NCBI GenBank assembly: GCA_029891385.1
Contig: CM057224.1
Coordinates: forward strand, 29,343,005-29,407,004
Origin: Erythroxylum novogranatense
Taxonomy: Eukaryota > Streptophyta > Magnoliopsida > Malpighiales > Erythroxylaceae
DNA length: 64,000 nucleotides
Direction: 5' to 3'
Under the pieces are notes generated by a model, which made no database searches, was not told where the DNA came from, and was given only the letters and a program-made list of their open reading frames with translations. The translations under genes and the position numbers were made by a program. Below are positions 49,802 through 62,059 of this stretch, one piece after another. Within the stretch, counting starts at the first letter, position 1, and the number at the start of each line of letters is the position of its first letter.

Positions 49802-50051
49802 TGAAGTGAATCACACGTTAGTATAGACTTAATATTCGATATACAAAACGCACAAGAAGGGGGGTTTAAATTGTGTATCCGTTTTTGAATACAATCCCCT
49901 TTTAAACAAACTTCTTTTAAAAAAACTTGCTTTCTCAAATGATTGAAAAACACTATTATGAAGTATTGCAATCTGCTTCTAAGTGTTTGTATCAGCATTA
50001 TTATTTGGTCTTCATCAAAATTATTAATCGTAAAGTCATTTTGACTTAACA
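49802..50051 (-). mobile_element. Copia-type LTR with adjacent PPT
   Basis: On the minus strand TCATCAAAAAAGGGGAAAT (a PPT) is followed by TGTTAAGTCAAAATGAC...; the LTR ends CACTTCA at 49802. The PPT-LTR junction and an internal CAATTTAAACCCCCCTTCTTG block resemble plant copia elements, including Sirevirus-type ones. It starts exactly where units 1 and 2 stop matching (AACACATAAAG). The second LTR was not found. Confidence 0.65.
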
Positions 50052-50206
50052 ATTTCCCCTTTTTTGATGATAACAAATTATCATAAAAAAATTGTAGCCA
50101 AAATCTTCTTCTTCTGTTCTTTTCTTCTCTTCTTATTCTGCCCTTATCTTTGTCATTTCTTTCTCCTTTTCTCCTTTCTCCCCCTATTTGTTATTGATCA
50201 AAAAGA

Positions 50207-50938
50207 TCATGACCGCAGATGCTTCATAACTTCATAAAACATTTCTCTCATTTCAGTGCGGAGTGACTTGAGATCTTGTCGAATATACTCTACTTCTTTA
50301 TGCAAGTCACTCACAAAAGCACACAGATTATCAACTTTATCTTCAATGTCTTCATCATGCTTTTGTTGTACTACTTCCAGACCAATGGTCGTAGTATATG
50401 CATATGAAGATATGACACTTGGTTCAATTATTGTAAGGGTAAGAGGTTTGACAGATAAGTTTGGTTCCGGGAGATCAAGATCATCAGGACTGGTTAGTCG
50501 TGGAACTTGTCTTCCAAATAGGTGTAGAGCATCTCCAATTGAAGGCACAGTTGTCAAGGGGCTAATGTGCATAATGAGATGCACAAGTGACTCTATTGAG
50601 TAGCTTAGGTCTCCAATCCTAATGGATATGTATTGCCCTTCTGTAAGTCTTCCAACTACCTGCGAAGAGTCTTCAGTGGTTCGCTGACCACAATTGCTTC
50701 CTGATGCTTTCGAAATATAGTGGGAAACATAGGTTCCTTTCTGCTGAACTATATAGCATGCTTCATCAATGTTTCTCACTTTAGCTTCGATCTGTTCTTC
50801 TGTCAAATCACTTATTATCCCTTCAGGAAACAATTTCTTCTTCCCCTTTTCCTCATTACGAACAATGTAAGGTCTTGGTTGAATGTCAGGCACAACCTTG
50901 ATCACAGTTCTCTTTGAGATTGGTAAAATAGTGTACTT
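50207..50938 (-). CDS. Retroelement ORF with C-terminal coiled coil (env-like position)
   Basis: An open frame of about 240 codons upstream of the PPT and LTR just described, on the same strand. The ATG at 50905 gives MIKVVPDIQPRPYIV; the frame is open a further 11 codons. The C-terminal quarter is a heptad-like coiled coil (VVQQKHDEDIEDKVDNLCAFV...RQDLKSLRTEMREMFYEVMKHLRS). There is no signal peptide, membrane segment or enzyme motif. An ORF between pol and the 3' LTR with a coiled coil is typical of the env-like gene of Sireviruses; the alternative is a gag-like plant transposon protein. Probably a fragment: its 5' side is cut near 50940. Confidence 0.5.
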   Translation of the reverse strand, partial: KYTILPISKRTVIKVVPDIQPRPYIVRNEEKGKKKLFPEGIISDLTEEQIEAKVRNIDEACYIVQQKGTYVSHYISKASGSNCGQRTTEDSSQVVGRLTEGQYISIRIGDLSYSIESLVHLIMHISPLTTVPSIGDALHLFGRQVPRLTSPDDLDLPEPNLSVKPLTLTIIEPSVISSYAYTTTIGLEVVQQKHDEDIEDKVDNLCAFVSDLHKEVEYIRQDLKSLRTEMREMFYEVMKHLRS

Positions 50939-51847
50939 CTAATTGGACAAAGTATGGATATAGTGTCTACTCTTTAGTATCCAATTATGTTTGTCCTTGT
51001 TAATTAGTAATTGATTTATAATTGAAATTTGAAAACTCCTTTTCAAATACAAATTCACTCTGACCAGAGAATTTCATAAATCATTACCAATCAAGAACAG
51101 TAGAATATTCTCTCTAATTACTTTAGAGTGACGAATCCTTTATCGACTTACTCAATTATCTACATATGGTTCATATTGTATCCAATTACTACCGACAGAA
51201 TTATCCTAAGACAATTTATAAGTAGTATCAAAATACAATAATTCTCATATTAAATATCTTAGTAATCTCAAGTCTGATGATTAACAACCATCATTATGAG
51301 ATAGTCCATAGCCACATAAGTAATATTCTATTCGAAATTTTCATAATTGGGTCAATTTAGTGATTTATTCTCTAATAATCACCCATACAATAGCTTAAGT
51401 ATCTCTATATTTTAATTAATGAAATCAATTACTTTTTTCATAAGAAAGAAACATAATGTTCGCTAATTTTACCGTTTCAACAATATCTAGTCTTTATGAA
51501 ACTACAACTAGGAACATTTAAGAATAATACATAAGTGTATATTGAATCTCATAAATTACGATCTCATCATAATTTCAATTACATAGTAATTATTCCAAGG
51601 ATTTTATCTTTACGAATAATAATTAAATAATTAGTAAATACATAAAGATAAAAAATGCCTTTGATTAATTAATAATAATGTCATACAAATATTTACAACC
51701 AAAATAAATTGACTGCAATGACATAAACTAACAGAAAGTCTATACATATTCACACAAAACCCACTGGTGTTTTCTCCGTTTTCTTTTTTATATTATTCTT
51801 TTTACAATCATGCCTTTTGTCAACTTGGCAAATGAATCTATGCCATC
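50939..51847. other. AT-rich spacer, possible copia LTR
   Basis: 50940-51650 starts TGGACAAAGTATGGATATAG and has the even, ORF-free look of a copia LTR, but no paired copy or TSD was seen. 51650-51847 is the 3' flank of the glycosyltransferase gene. Confidence 0.35.
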
Positions 51848-52987
51848 CTAATCTTTCAAGAGCGTGTGATTTGCTATCCGCAATAGTGGTTGGATGCAGT
51901 CCGGCGAGAACTTCCTTGCGAACAAAAACGGATGACTTTTTTCCCTTACAGACGAATTAGACTCAGAACCATCGTCTCCGTACCTTAGTCTACTGTTTCT
52001 CAACGACGCGATCAATTCTGGGCCCACCTCCGACGCTTTGTACATGCGAGGATGACCGCTACTTCTGCCCGACCAATTCCAGTTCACGTGCGTCAGTGTT
52101 GCTGACACCGATCCTCGTGGGTCCCTCATGTGGATCAGCGTAGGGAAGTAATTCTCTTCTGGAAAACAAGCGTCCCTCCTCAAGCACGTTTGATTAAATT
52201 TCGCATATATCCTACGGTCGCTAACCACAAGCTTAGCGTGCTTACGTGTCAACACCCAAAACTGAGACCCAATCCTAAATTCCCTAAACTTCACCTCCGG
52301 TAGCATAGCGGTGGAACCACGCGCTGCCCATCTGCCATATGCTCCACGCTCATTTTTCAATATCTCTACGAAGCTCTTCTGGCTCTTAGTTAGAAATCTG
52401 TACGTGAAATTAAACGAACGCAAGGGAATGCAGGATGGGGAAATGAGAGCGAACATGGAGTTTGCCTTGTCGTCGAGGAGAGCGTGTGCTAGTAAACGAC
52501 GCGCCGCTGAGCTTAGAGAAGGCGTGAACCGTTGAGCTGGTTCGGAGCGAAAAACACGGTCAGCGAAAGCACCGGAGAAAGGCGGATTGTACATGTACCT
52601 AGGATCCGCGTGGACATATATGTTAAAGAGGTGTCTCTGAGCTTGGTTAAAGTAGAGCTCCCAGAGTGGAGCTAATGGGAGAGGAGTAGTAGTGAGAAAC
52701 AAGAAAGCTACTTTCTTTGGAGATGAAGGTTTTGGATTGACTTGGGAAGCTAGTCGGAGAAGTGACCCGTCGTCTCCAGGATGCAATGTTTGGGTCTGGG
52801 TCTGGGAAGGCGGCGGCGAAGGAATGAGGTTTCTGATGGCTTGGGAGACGTGGTTGTTTCTAGCGACAATAGGGTTTTGGTGGTAATTGGTGAAGGTGGT
52901 AGTTGGGCTTGTAATTGTGAAGAAGACGGCCAAGGGTAAGCAGAGGAGGAGAGCACAGAAGAGATAGCGTGGTGTAGGAGAGAGCAT
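51848..52987 (-). CDS. GT14-type glycosyltransferase (core-2/I-branching, BC10/DUF266-like)
   Basis: Intact 379-codon, intronless ORF. Residues 8-25 (YLFCALLLCLPLAVFFTI) form a type II membrane anchor after a short cytoplasmic tail, followed by a proline/threonine-rich stem (about 27-90). The catalytic part runs from KKVAFLFLTTTPLPLAPLWELYF (91-113), IYVHADPRY (123-131), RRLLAHALLDDKANSMFALISPSCIPLRSF (163-191), AYGRWA, and GSQFWVLTRKHAKLVVSD (240-257) to CFPEENYFPTLI (274-285) and THVNWNWSGRSSGHPRMY (299-316). Family role: Golgi-located transferases thought to act on cell-wall or arabinogalactan glycans, with the exact substrate unknown. Length fits the family. It is the functional partner of the pseudogene at 42793-43555. 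Confidence 0.92.
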   Translation of the reverse strand: MLSPTPRYLFCALLLCLPLAVFFTITSPTTTFTNYHQNPIVARNNHVSQAIRNLIPSPPPSQTQTQTLHPGDDGSLLRLASQVNPKPSSPKKVAFLFLTTTPLPLAPLWELYFNQAQRHLFNIYVHADPRYMYNPPFSGAFADRVFRSEPAQRFTPSLSSAARRLLAHALLDDKANSMFALISPSCIPLRSFNFTYRFLTKSQKSFVEILKNERGAYGRWAARGSTAMLPEVKFREFRIGSQFWVLTRKHAKLVVSDRRIYAKFNQTCLRRDACFPEENYFPTLIHMRDPRGSVSATLTHVNWNWSGRSSGHPRMYKASEVGPELIASLRNSRLRYGDDGSESNSSVREKSHPFLFARKFSPDCIQPLLRIANHTLLKD

Positions 52988-54422
52988 GTTCTTGTTTTTG
53001 CAATTTCCTTAATTAATTGTATTTGTCCGAGTGAAAAAGTTAAGAAAGATATGGAGGCAGCGGTGTTCTTTAGATAACTGGAAATGCAAGGCATGCAGAT
53101 CATGTGGTTCTGCCCGTTTCCGTTACGGGTCTCAGCTTGAAAAACGGCGTGCGAGGCTCACATGTGCGCTCAAACTCAAAGTCATTATTCTTTTGTTTAT
53201 GGGAAGCATCTCAACCTTCTCTAAATTTCTATTGATCAACTAAATCGGAATCATCTCAACCTTCTCTAAATTTCTACTTTTATGCTGTTGCTGGCTTGGC
53301 AAAGTACATGAATGTATAGAGCAGGGACCGATTAATTAGGTAATCTGCAGAAGATGGTCATTCATGACGAGTCCATATCTATTGTTCAATATTATAGTAT
53401 CTTATTGTGTATAATAAATTTCAGTCATTTATTTATGTGAGTCCCGTATAGGTCCTGCGTGAGTCCCGCAAAATAAATAACTAAGATTTCATGAGATAGA
53501 ATAAGACATGGTAATATTAGACAGAGGATCTTGTCCCATTCGTAGCCACGAGGTATAAATCGACATTATTTTTTAATAAATGTATAAATATATGTGTGTA
53601 CTAGGCAAATCATTAAATTTATATTTATAAAAAATAATATTAAAACTTAATTCATTTTCTTTAAAAACCGTCCAATCTCCTTATCATTATTTCAGTATCG
53701 TTATCTTTCATTCTTTTAAATAAAAATTTGAATGTCTTTAAATCAGAGACTTTTTTTTTTACACTTTCATAACAAGATAATTGGTGCAAGAAACTACATC
53801 AGATTCAAATAAACTTATATACAATTAAAACATCATATTTTAACCTAGAACTTTAAGACAATAGGTTATGAACCCAATCTTTTGTATATAATTCATTTTA
53901 TTCATATATCCCTTTCCAATAGGGGGATTCCACTTATGAATTTTTATCATCTTGTTCTCATAAGTCGATCTATCTATATCAGACCAGCTCTCCCTCAACT
54001 TATATCTCATGCGAAATCATTTGAGTCACTCTGACCTAAATCCATGAATCTTTATTCAACAGACTTCGCCAACCTAGATTTGATACCAATGAAGGGTTAC
54101 GAGGGAGTTTGGGGAGAAATTAGAACGGATCCAAATGAGCCTAGATATAACTAAAACACCATATCTCAACCCAAAATCTTAAGGTACTGGGTTATGAGTC
54201 ATATCTTTGTATATAATCCACTTTATTAATGTAATATCTCACTCTCATTGGGCATATTCCTGAATAAACCATTGATATTCGAGATCATACTCTACGAGGT
54301 GTCATACTAGGGCAGTCAGTCGATCATACCCAATTCAAAATTTTAGGTATATCACATGCATATCCAAAAAATCGGAAAATTAACTTTCAGCCCATTTTAT
54401 TCATAACAATCCCAGTTATAAA
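52988..54422. other. Upstream region of the glycosyltransferase gene and shared spacer
   Basis: 52988-53180 is the promoter-proximal region of the minus-strand gene; no TATA box was assigned. 53180-54422 is AT-rich and collinear with 44656-45729. An unpaired block 53368-53535 contains two GTGAGTCCCG words (GTGAGTCCCGTATAGG, GTGAGTCCCGCAAAA). Confidence 0.45.
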
Positions 54423-57285
54423 TGTCACAACCCATAAACACATCATCATAAATTCTAGTGATCATCTGGGTCAAATAGAAATACAAAATGTGTTTCATCA
54501 AACTGTTATTACAAGAAAATTTCATTTATACAGTAAATAATGCTTCGAAATATAATGTTTAATACTAAAAATAACAGAAAATATATGCAGACGCTAATTA
54601 ATCCCGACATCTAACTCTTATCCAATTGCAGTGGTTAGACTCTAATTAGTCTAATTGGCTATCCTTTGAACCTGAAAGACAATGTTGTAAATTTTAGGTA
54701 AGTTTTGCAAACTCAGTGAGCGCACCATCCTTGATGGCTCACTCATATCACATAATACAAATAGTTCATATTCAGTTTGTAGATAGATATCAACACATAT
54801 AACACATCACTTCATTAATTGATCATGTGGCATCAAATACATTATATTCACTTATTTCATACATCACATTCGAAACAATTCAAACAATACAATTAAGTCA
54901 TTTCAACATACATATCAATTATATATGCAATACTTATGAGACTCACTTTTGATTATTACATTGTTGTAACTGAGTGTCTATAATTTTCCCATATTCATTA
55001 TGGATATTGGGCTCATTAATAAATATTCCGTATCCGTTGGAGATACCGAGCTCATTATACATAGCGAGATTTTGGCTCTTAATTACATTATGAACTTTAA
55101 GTTCTTTTTTTGTGGCTACCCCGATCACAATTTCCATTATTTGTTCATGCATTCATATAATGTAATGCATTAAATCACATAAGATCAATCAGTCACTTTA
55201 TTTCAATTTACACATTCACTTTCACATGTCATAGAACCTAAGTCCGACATTCAACAGTTATGTTGAGAATCACTTACTTCTTGCTCATCCACATTCAATA
55301 AAGCACTTCTAATATGTTCACATTTATCAAACTCCTTGGACTATTAGTGTCTGGAATTAACATATTCACATTCACATCAATAATAATTTAGTACAGATGT
55401 TTAAGAAAAATAAATAATTTAGTACAGTACGCTCTAGATTAACATTTACTTCTAAGATCCAGAAACGTTTGGAAGTTAGCGTTCTATCCTATGTATACAT
55501 ATCATGCAATACACACATTGCATGCACATTACTAATTGTATAATCACATAAATATTCAATCATATACATATGTATATGTGTTATGTATAATGCATGCTCA
55601 ATTTGACTATTCTTGATATGTTTCCTTTATTCGCATCTCATGAACATTCATACTTCAAAAATCATATATGTCTAATTTGAATTTAGGTTTACACCTCAAT
55701 GAAACAAATTTATTCTAAGTTTGTTACTTAATCATGCACTAAGGTTCATAGCTCAATATACTTGATTATTATAATATTATCAATCAATCATTCACCAATG
55801 TTATTATAACATTATATGATCACACAATATCCAAACTCTCATTCATTCTTACTTGATACACATTACTCATCTCCTCACAATAATATTAGCATTTCTAATA
55901 ACACTTTTTATATTATTAACAACTCATAACTTCCAAATTGAGATACATTCATATCAAGTCAATCCATTCCTCAATTCTATTCTCAATCAACATCCTAAAC
56001 TTATCAATCACTTAACCACTTACTTAAACAACCATATAGGCTCATTTCAAACCTCAGTTAAGACCAAAACACCAAGGTAAGTAAGAAGACAACACTGTAT
56101 GATCGTGCAACTCCCTGATAATTCCTCTCTGTTACGATCATGCTTGTGTAAGATCGTGCAACTAACTCTATGCGGTATTTAGGCAATAAATTCTTCTAAA
56201 AAATGTTCCTATATGTTTTAAGTTTCTAATGACATCAATTTCATGCAATTTGGTTCATTATTCTGCAAGTTATACCCAAAATACTATAGACTGTCCTCAC
56301 ACCATGACAACACACCATACTCAACTTCAAACTAAATTTTGAAACCCTTAAAGATAGAATTAAAATTCTATTCCTTTATGAAAATTATATCCATATGTCT
56401 TTAGTGTAATTAAGACTAAAATCATCCCATTTGGAAATGTACAGATCAATATATGGCTAAAATACAAAGGTATGTTCCATGAAAACACTACAGCTAACAT
56501 ACTCCTACAATTCTTCTTTCACTTTTCTAGATTTTCAACTCGTATATGTTACATTCAAACCACATTATGCATAGTTCATCAAACTTTACATCATTTCCTC
56601 GTCATTCTCACCTCAATTTTTAAGTTAATAACATCTATAAACAAATCATAAACTATTATTTATCATTTACACAAAAACAAGACATGATGTATCCATTTGT
56701 TCATCAACGTCCATCACTCTTCAAACACCATTATCACAATCAATCCATCCCTAAATAATCATAATAAATGCTTCTATTAAACAAATCATGAATAAAATTA
56801 ACACACTAAAATTTAGAACATAAATCTCTTTATAGTTACACCCACGTTAAAGCATATATGAAGCTCCATGATCATGGTCATCAAATCTCAAATCATTCAT
56901 CATATTTGATTCATTTGCAACTACCCATGAAGATCAAAGTATAACTTACTTGATAAAACTCCAAACTCTTCAAAATCACTTGAACCCTACCTTTCCATGG
57001 CTCACACGATCATCAATATGGAGGTGGATAGATTAGGTTTTTAATAACAAGATGAAGCGATAGCAAAGATCTTATAGAAATAAAGTGAAGAATAGCAAGA
57101 AATCAACATGATGAGGGTGAGAGTGAGATGGTCGTGAGTGAAGAAAATGAAAGAGATGAAGAAGAGAGCATATGGTAATAGTGAAAGACAAAAACAAGAT
57201 GGCCTTTCAAATTAAAATAATATGGGGTGGGTTTAAAGCATAGGTGAACGATTACTTAGTGGGTTTCATGAAATATGTCATGATA
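54423..57285 (-). mobile_element. Long LTR remnant in unit 2
   Basis: Duplicate of 45730-48602 with small indels. Minus-strand start TATCATGACATATTTC (57285; TG changed to TA), end GGGTTGTGACA (54423). Non-coding. Confidence 0.6.
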
Positions 57286-60090
57286 CTTGCCACATAATAA
57301 ATCAATTTAACATCTTTTAGTAATAGTACTCAATACCATTTAATCTCTAGTCTATTTGTCACCCAATTTCTAATCCAATTGTCACCCAGTTTTTAATGTC
57401 ACATTCTTAACAAATCCTAACTTTGTTTAAGGGTGTAAAAATGTGATTTAAATGAAAATAAAGATAAACAAAAATTAAACAATCAAGTAGGGGTTGAATG
57501 AAAATAAAATTCCGAAATTATCACAAGTAAATCAAAATGGAGTACAACCACTTAATAATTGAGATATCGCAGCAAGACAAGAACAAAGAATTATGAGAAG
57601 GGGGGTTTATCCTATCATCAAATGCTAATATGATTACTTTTAAGTTAATTTGGTATCAGTTCTAGACTTTTGAAGGGTGGATTTCTCTCTCTCTCGAGTT
57701 ATAATCATTAAACCCTAAATTATAAACCCTAATTGAATTATGGAATTTACAATCTTTTAATTAACAAAAAGCCCACACATCCAATTAGATCTTAAGCCCT
57801 TGAATAGACTATTGGGCCCAAACATGAGATTTCTCTTCGTATAAATTATCGATTTGATTATTTGTGTGATCTATTAGATTGTTTAACTCTCATTACCTAA
57901 TCTAATTGTTTTGCTATCGGTTCACTCTCTCAGTTTATTGCCAATGCATGCATGTACAATAAATAATCACAATACCCAATATATTAACATCAAAAGAAAT
58001 CACATTAATATTGATTCAAGAACAAATCCCTATAAGGAGTTTAGAACATCATTAACAACATGTTCAACATTCTTAAACCCAAGTCACATATCAAGATGAA
58101 GTAAATAAACATGAGAAAGTAGGAAGAACTTGAAATGGCTGGGTTGGAGTGGTTAGACAACAATTGCAGATGCTCTTCTCCCCTTCTCTCTTTCTTCTCT
58201 CTTCCTTGTGTTCTCTCTCAAGTGGCAAATGGAGGCATGAAAAATTATGATTTTTAGTCCTCTCTGTATTCTTTTCTATTTAAGGTAAAATCTAGGTTTT
58301 ATTTGGGCCTAAAAAGTCTGAAATAACTCTATAAAGTTGAGTTTTTAAAGCTGATCCGCATTTACTATCGCGCAAGCCATAATCATGGCCTATCCATTTT
58401 ACTCGTGGGCCTAGATCTTTCACTGGACTTCCTCCAAATCTTCTTTATTCTTCAATGTTTGTTATGATAAACTAACAAACACATAAAGGCACCTCAAATA
58501 CACAAAATTTAGGCTCAATAACATGCTTTAACCTATAAAACACCTAAAACACAAATATCTAACTAAATAACACAATCGTGACCTAATCATGCACTAATTA
58601 TTCAATTTAACACCTAAATACATACTAAATTACCTATTAAAACATTATGCAATCTACCCCTATTAGTCATAATGTATGCAACCTTCCCTTTTTTTTTTAC
58701 AAAGAAGTTATTTTTATGACTTGAACTTGTGATCTTACGGTCACAAAGGGACAACTTTACTAGTTGCTCGAAGAATTGACCTGCCAATAAATTAAGTTTG
58801 ATCAAAGTTTAAGACTTAGGAATTATGCTATACATGTTTTGTTTTCCCTTTATCTTATTGATACAATTTATGTTTTATCCTAGATAACCTAAAGTTTTGA
58901 TTACCCTCTCTTGAAATCTAATCAAGTAATCTTAATTGAATTCAATAATTATGGAATTGTAATCTCTCAATTCACCAAACTACTAACTTACTCAATTAGA
59001 TTTAAAGAAATCCTAAGGATAATTAATTTAACAATTAAGATCTCTTTTCAGTTATTAATTAGTTTGATAATTACAGGTATATTAAGCTACTAACTCCCGT
59101 TGCACACCTTAACACATATGACTTAATTTACCCTATCGATTTATTATCAAATATAAACATAAAAATTATCACAAACATTCATATATGTGTTGAATTCAAC
59201 AAGAATAAAGTTTAACAAAACATATCCAGAACAATCCCTTATATGGATTTAGAAACCCATAATCATGTAAACAACTTAACAATCTAAATAAACATTCAAG
59301 ACAATGAAATAAATAACGGGAAAAAGAAAGAAAACTAGTTGGAGTCTTGATATAGAAATTTGGAATTCTCTAAAGATCTCTTATATCTCTTCTTGATCAT
59401 CTTTTGATCTGGTGGTTGCTAGTTTTTCGTGTTTTTATTATTCGTAAATTGTTATTGAGGCTCCTAGTTCCCACTTAATTTGGTTTCAAAAATATCCCCA
59501 AAACATCAAAAGTACAAAAAAAACCCACGAGCTAGAAAAGCCAAAGTTTTCTAGAATTTGTTGCCTATCATGCCTGTTATGATCGTGAGGGTGTCACAAT
59601 CGTGACATGGTTGCATGCATCCAAGATCTTCTCTTTTCTTCACATTCCTACTTCCATACACTCACGAACACATTAAACACCACTTGAATCATAAAATTAA
59701 GATCATATTCTTGCTTTAAACCAATCAAATACTTAGAATACATGCAAATATTAACAAGAACATAAAGCCTATACACATGACAATCATATAAGAAACACTT
59801 AAAAACAAACTTAAACACTTATAAAAACATACTATGACCCAAACCTATCAACATCCCTATACTTAAACCTTTGTTTATTCCCAAGCAAAAAAAAAAAAAA
59901 AAAGCATAACAAAACAAATCAGAAAAAACACATAATCACACAATCATGCAACATGCAATAATGATGCAATGACATTAAATCTAATGGAATTATCTTAACC
60001 TTAAATATCAATCACACAAAAAATTTCAACATACTAACTTATTCCTTTCATGTTTAAATGCTTTGATTTGAATGTACATATCTGTAACAC
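57286..60090. other. AT-rich DNA after unit 2
   Basis: 57286-58496 belongs to the duplication. 58497-60090 is not shared with unit 1. It has an A-run of about 19 at 59886-59904, and GATCGTGAGGGTGTCACAAT at 59581, which echoes the ATCGTGCAA words of the LTR remnants. No gene. Confidence 0.45.
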
Positions 60091-60607
60091 CCTATGTTAG
60101 GGATTAGAATATTGAGGAATTAGCAGTGCATTGTATGCTTTGCATATTTGAGTATTCACTTACAAGTGAATATGTATTTTTGACACATACAAATATTTGT
60201 ACATGCATATATTGACATTTTTGGGTATAATTGGTTTTAAACTTTTGATTAAGATGAGAATTGTAGTTTTTAGGTATCAAAAATTTATTTGGAGATTATT
60301 AGTAATATTTCAAAATTTTTGAGAATTTTAGGAATTTTTAAATTTTTTAAGGTATTATAGATTAAAAAAATAATCAATTGACATGTAACACCTTTATATG
60401 GATGACAAATGGCCCAAATGCAATGAGGCCACATGTCAATGGGATGTTAAAGCATGTATCACAAGTTGTGTAAGGGAAAGTTACTGAAGCTCTTTGTTGT
60501 TTCTTTTCAGATTGTCTGGTCTTTACCAAAAGCTATTGAACCTTCATCACCGAAACACTAGATTGGATTCTTATATCAGTATAGTACTTTGCAACACAAA
60601 TAATTTA
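60084..60607 (+). mobile_element. Possible LTR fragment
   Basis: CTGTAACACCCTATGTTAGGG at 60083-60103 is a common plant LTR-type start (TGTAACACCC). CTTTTCAG...CATCACCGAAAC at 60506-60565 recurs on the other side of the PIF-like insertion at 63772-63797, suggesting that element landed in a repeat. Ends and lineage are unresolved. Confidence 0.35.
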
Positions 60608-61909
60608 GTGTCTGTTTGGATGGGATTATTTCAGTAGAGTTTTTGTTAGTAGAGCTTTGGTTAGTAGAGCTTTTATGAGAAGCTAGTTGATTGTTTGACT
60701 GTCAATTAAAAAAATAGTTTTTTTGAAAGAGTTTCATACAGTAGACTGTTTGGCAACATAAAAATAAAAACACTTTTATTAATTTTAACCATACTTTATT
60801 TTGTAATAAAAATTATTTATGCATATAAATAATATCTAAATTATATTAAACAATTAAATTATATTAAACAATATGGAAAGCACAATATATATTAAGTTTA
60901 CGTTTGATTTGAAATAATTCAACTACTATTATCTCTAACAACTATTTAAATTCTAAATATTTGACATTTTAGTTGTTAATGATTTTTATGAAATTTTATT
61001 ATTTCATATATATTTGAAAGAATTTTTAATATATTTATAAAATAATATAGATATTTTAATAATTTCTCTTATCTCTTATTCCTACGTTTAATTAAGTTAA
61101 AGAATAAAAGTTCAAAAAATAAGACCTTAATGTTTAAGTTTGTACACAAATAAAAAGAACCTTTGGTTGTTTGATTACGATCATCAAATGCAAAATAAGA
61201 ATGGCCTAGTTGGGTTGATGATTTATGCCCTTCCTTTTGAGTGATACACAATTACACATTATCTACTTCTGTCTACAAGCATAATTTCCAAAGTTATCAA
61301 CAACAAAAATCAAAACTCAAGAAACAAAATATTATATGAAGACAAAAAGAATTGGTATGATGCTCATAATTTCTCTAACATATAGTTTCCTTATTCATCT
61401 CAGAGTATCTGCAGTTAAGGTGATCTAAAGATCATGTGTTGAGGGTATCTCAATAGGAAATTCAAGATGCTAAAGCAAGATTTTAGAGCAGTCCTCTAGT
61501 GAGTTTCCTTTTAGCTTAGTCTCATCTTCAAGAGCTATTACTTTCACAAATTTGATAAATTTTGTGTAAGAAAGAAATACAAGAAACCAAAAGAAAATCT
61601 GTTTCCTTCCAAGAACTTAACAAACACCATTCTCTCTTTTCATTAGTTGACAGCTAAATCTTATGTTGCAGATTGAAGAAACGTATCATGTCAAGGCATT
61701 AACTAATGTATAATATGCATAAAAGTTAACTTAACAACCAACTAAAACCCAATGAGTAACCCAAACCATATCTACGAGTTGCACCAATGATGGTCTAGTT
61801 AGCTTCAGAGGTACTTCTATGTAAAGGCCATGTAAGAATATCTATTTAAACTAACATGAAAAAATAGTACATAGCAAAAGCTTGGTTTATGTAAGAAGAA
61901 GGGTGTACC

Positions 61910-62053
61910 TGTGAGGTTTGTTGAATTGAAGAAGGATGACCCCATCTTTCAGGGTCCCAAAGGATTGAACTGTTGAACCTAGAACTTGAAACATGGATTG
62001 GAGGAGGAGTTGTATCGGTTTCTTTCATTTTCATTAGATGCCATCCAAGAACC
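61910..62053 (-). other. Exon-like segment inside the PIF-like element
   Basis: On the minus strand, acceptor CTTGCAG precedes GTTCTTGGATGGCATC, and the block ends CCTCACAG before GTACACC (donor). The open frame reads VLGWHLMKMKETDTTPPPI, then SSRFNSSILWDPERWGHPSS. It is 48 codons, phase 0 at both ends. I do not recognise the protein. It may be a captured host exon or part of a small gene. Confidence 0.4.
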
Positions 62054-62059
62054 TGCAAG

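Larger units (their letters stand above)
52075..58496. repeat. Segmental duplication unit 2
   Basis: Partner of 42793-49800. It keeps the full gene and its upstream region (52988-53180). It lacks the hAT derivative and about 60 bp near 53205 (present in unit 1 at 44686-44745), and carries about 165 bp extra at 53368-53535. Matching ends at ...CTAACAAACACATAAAG (58496). Confidence 0.88.
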
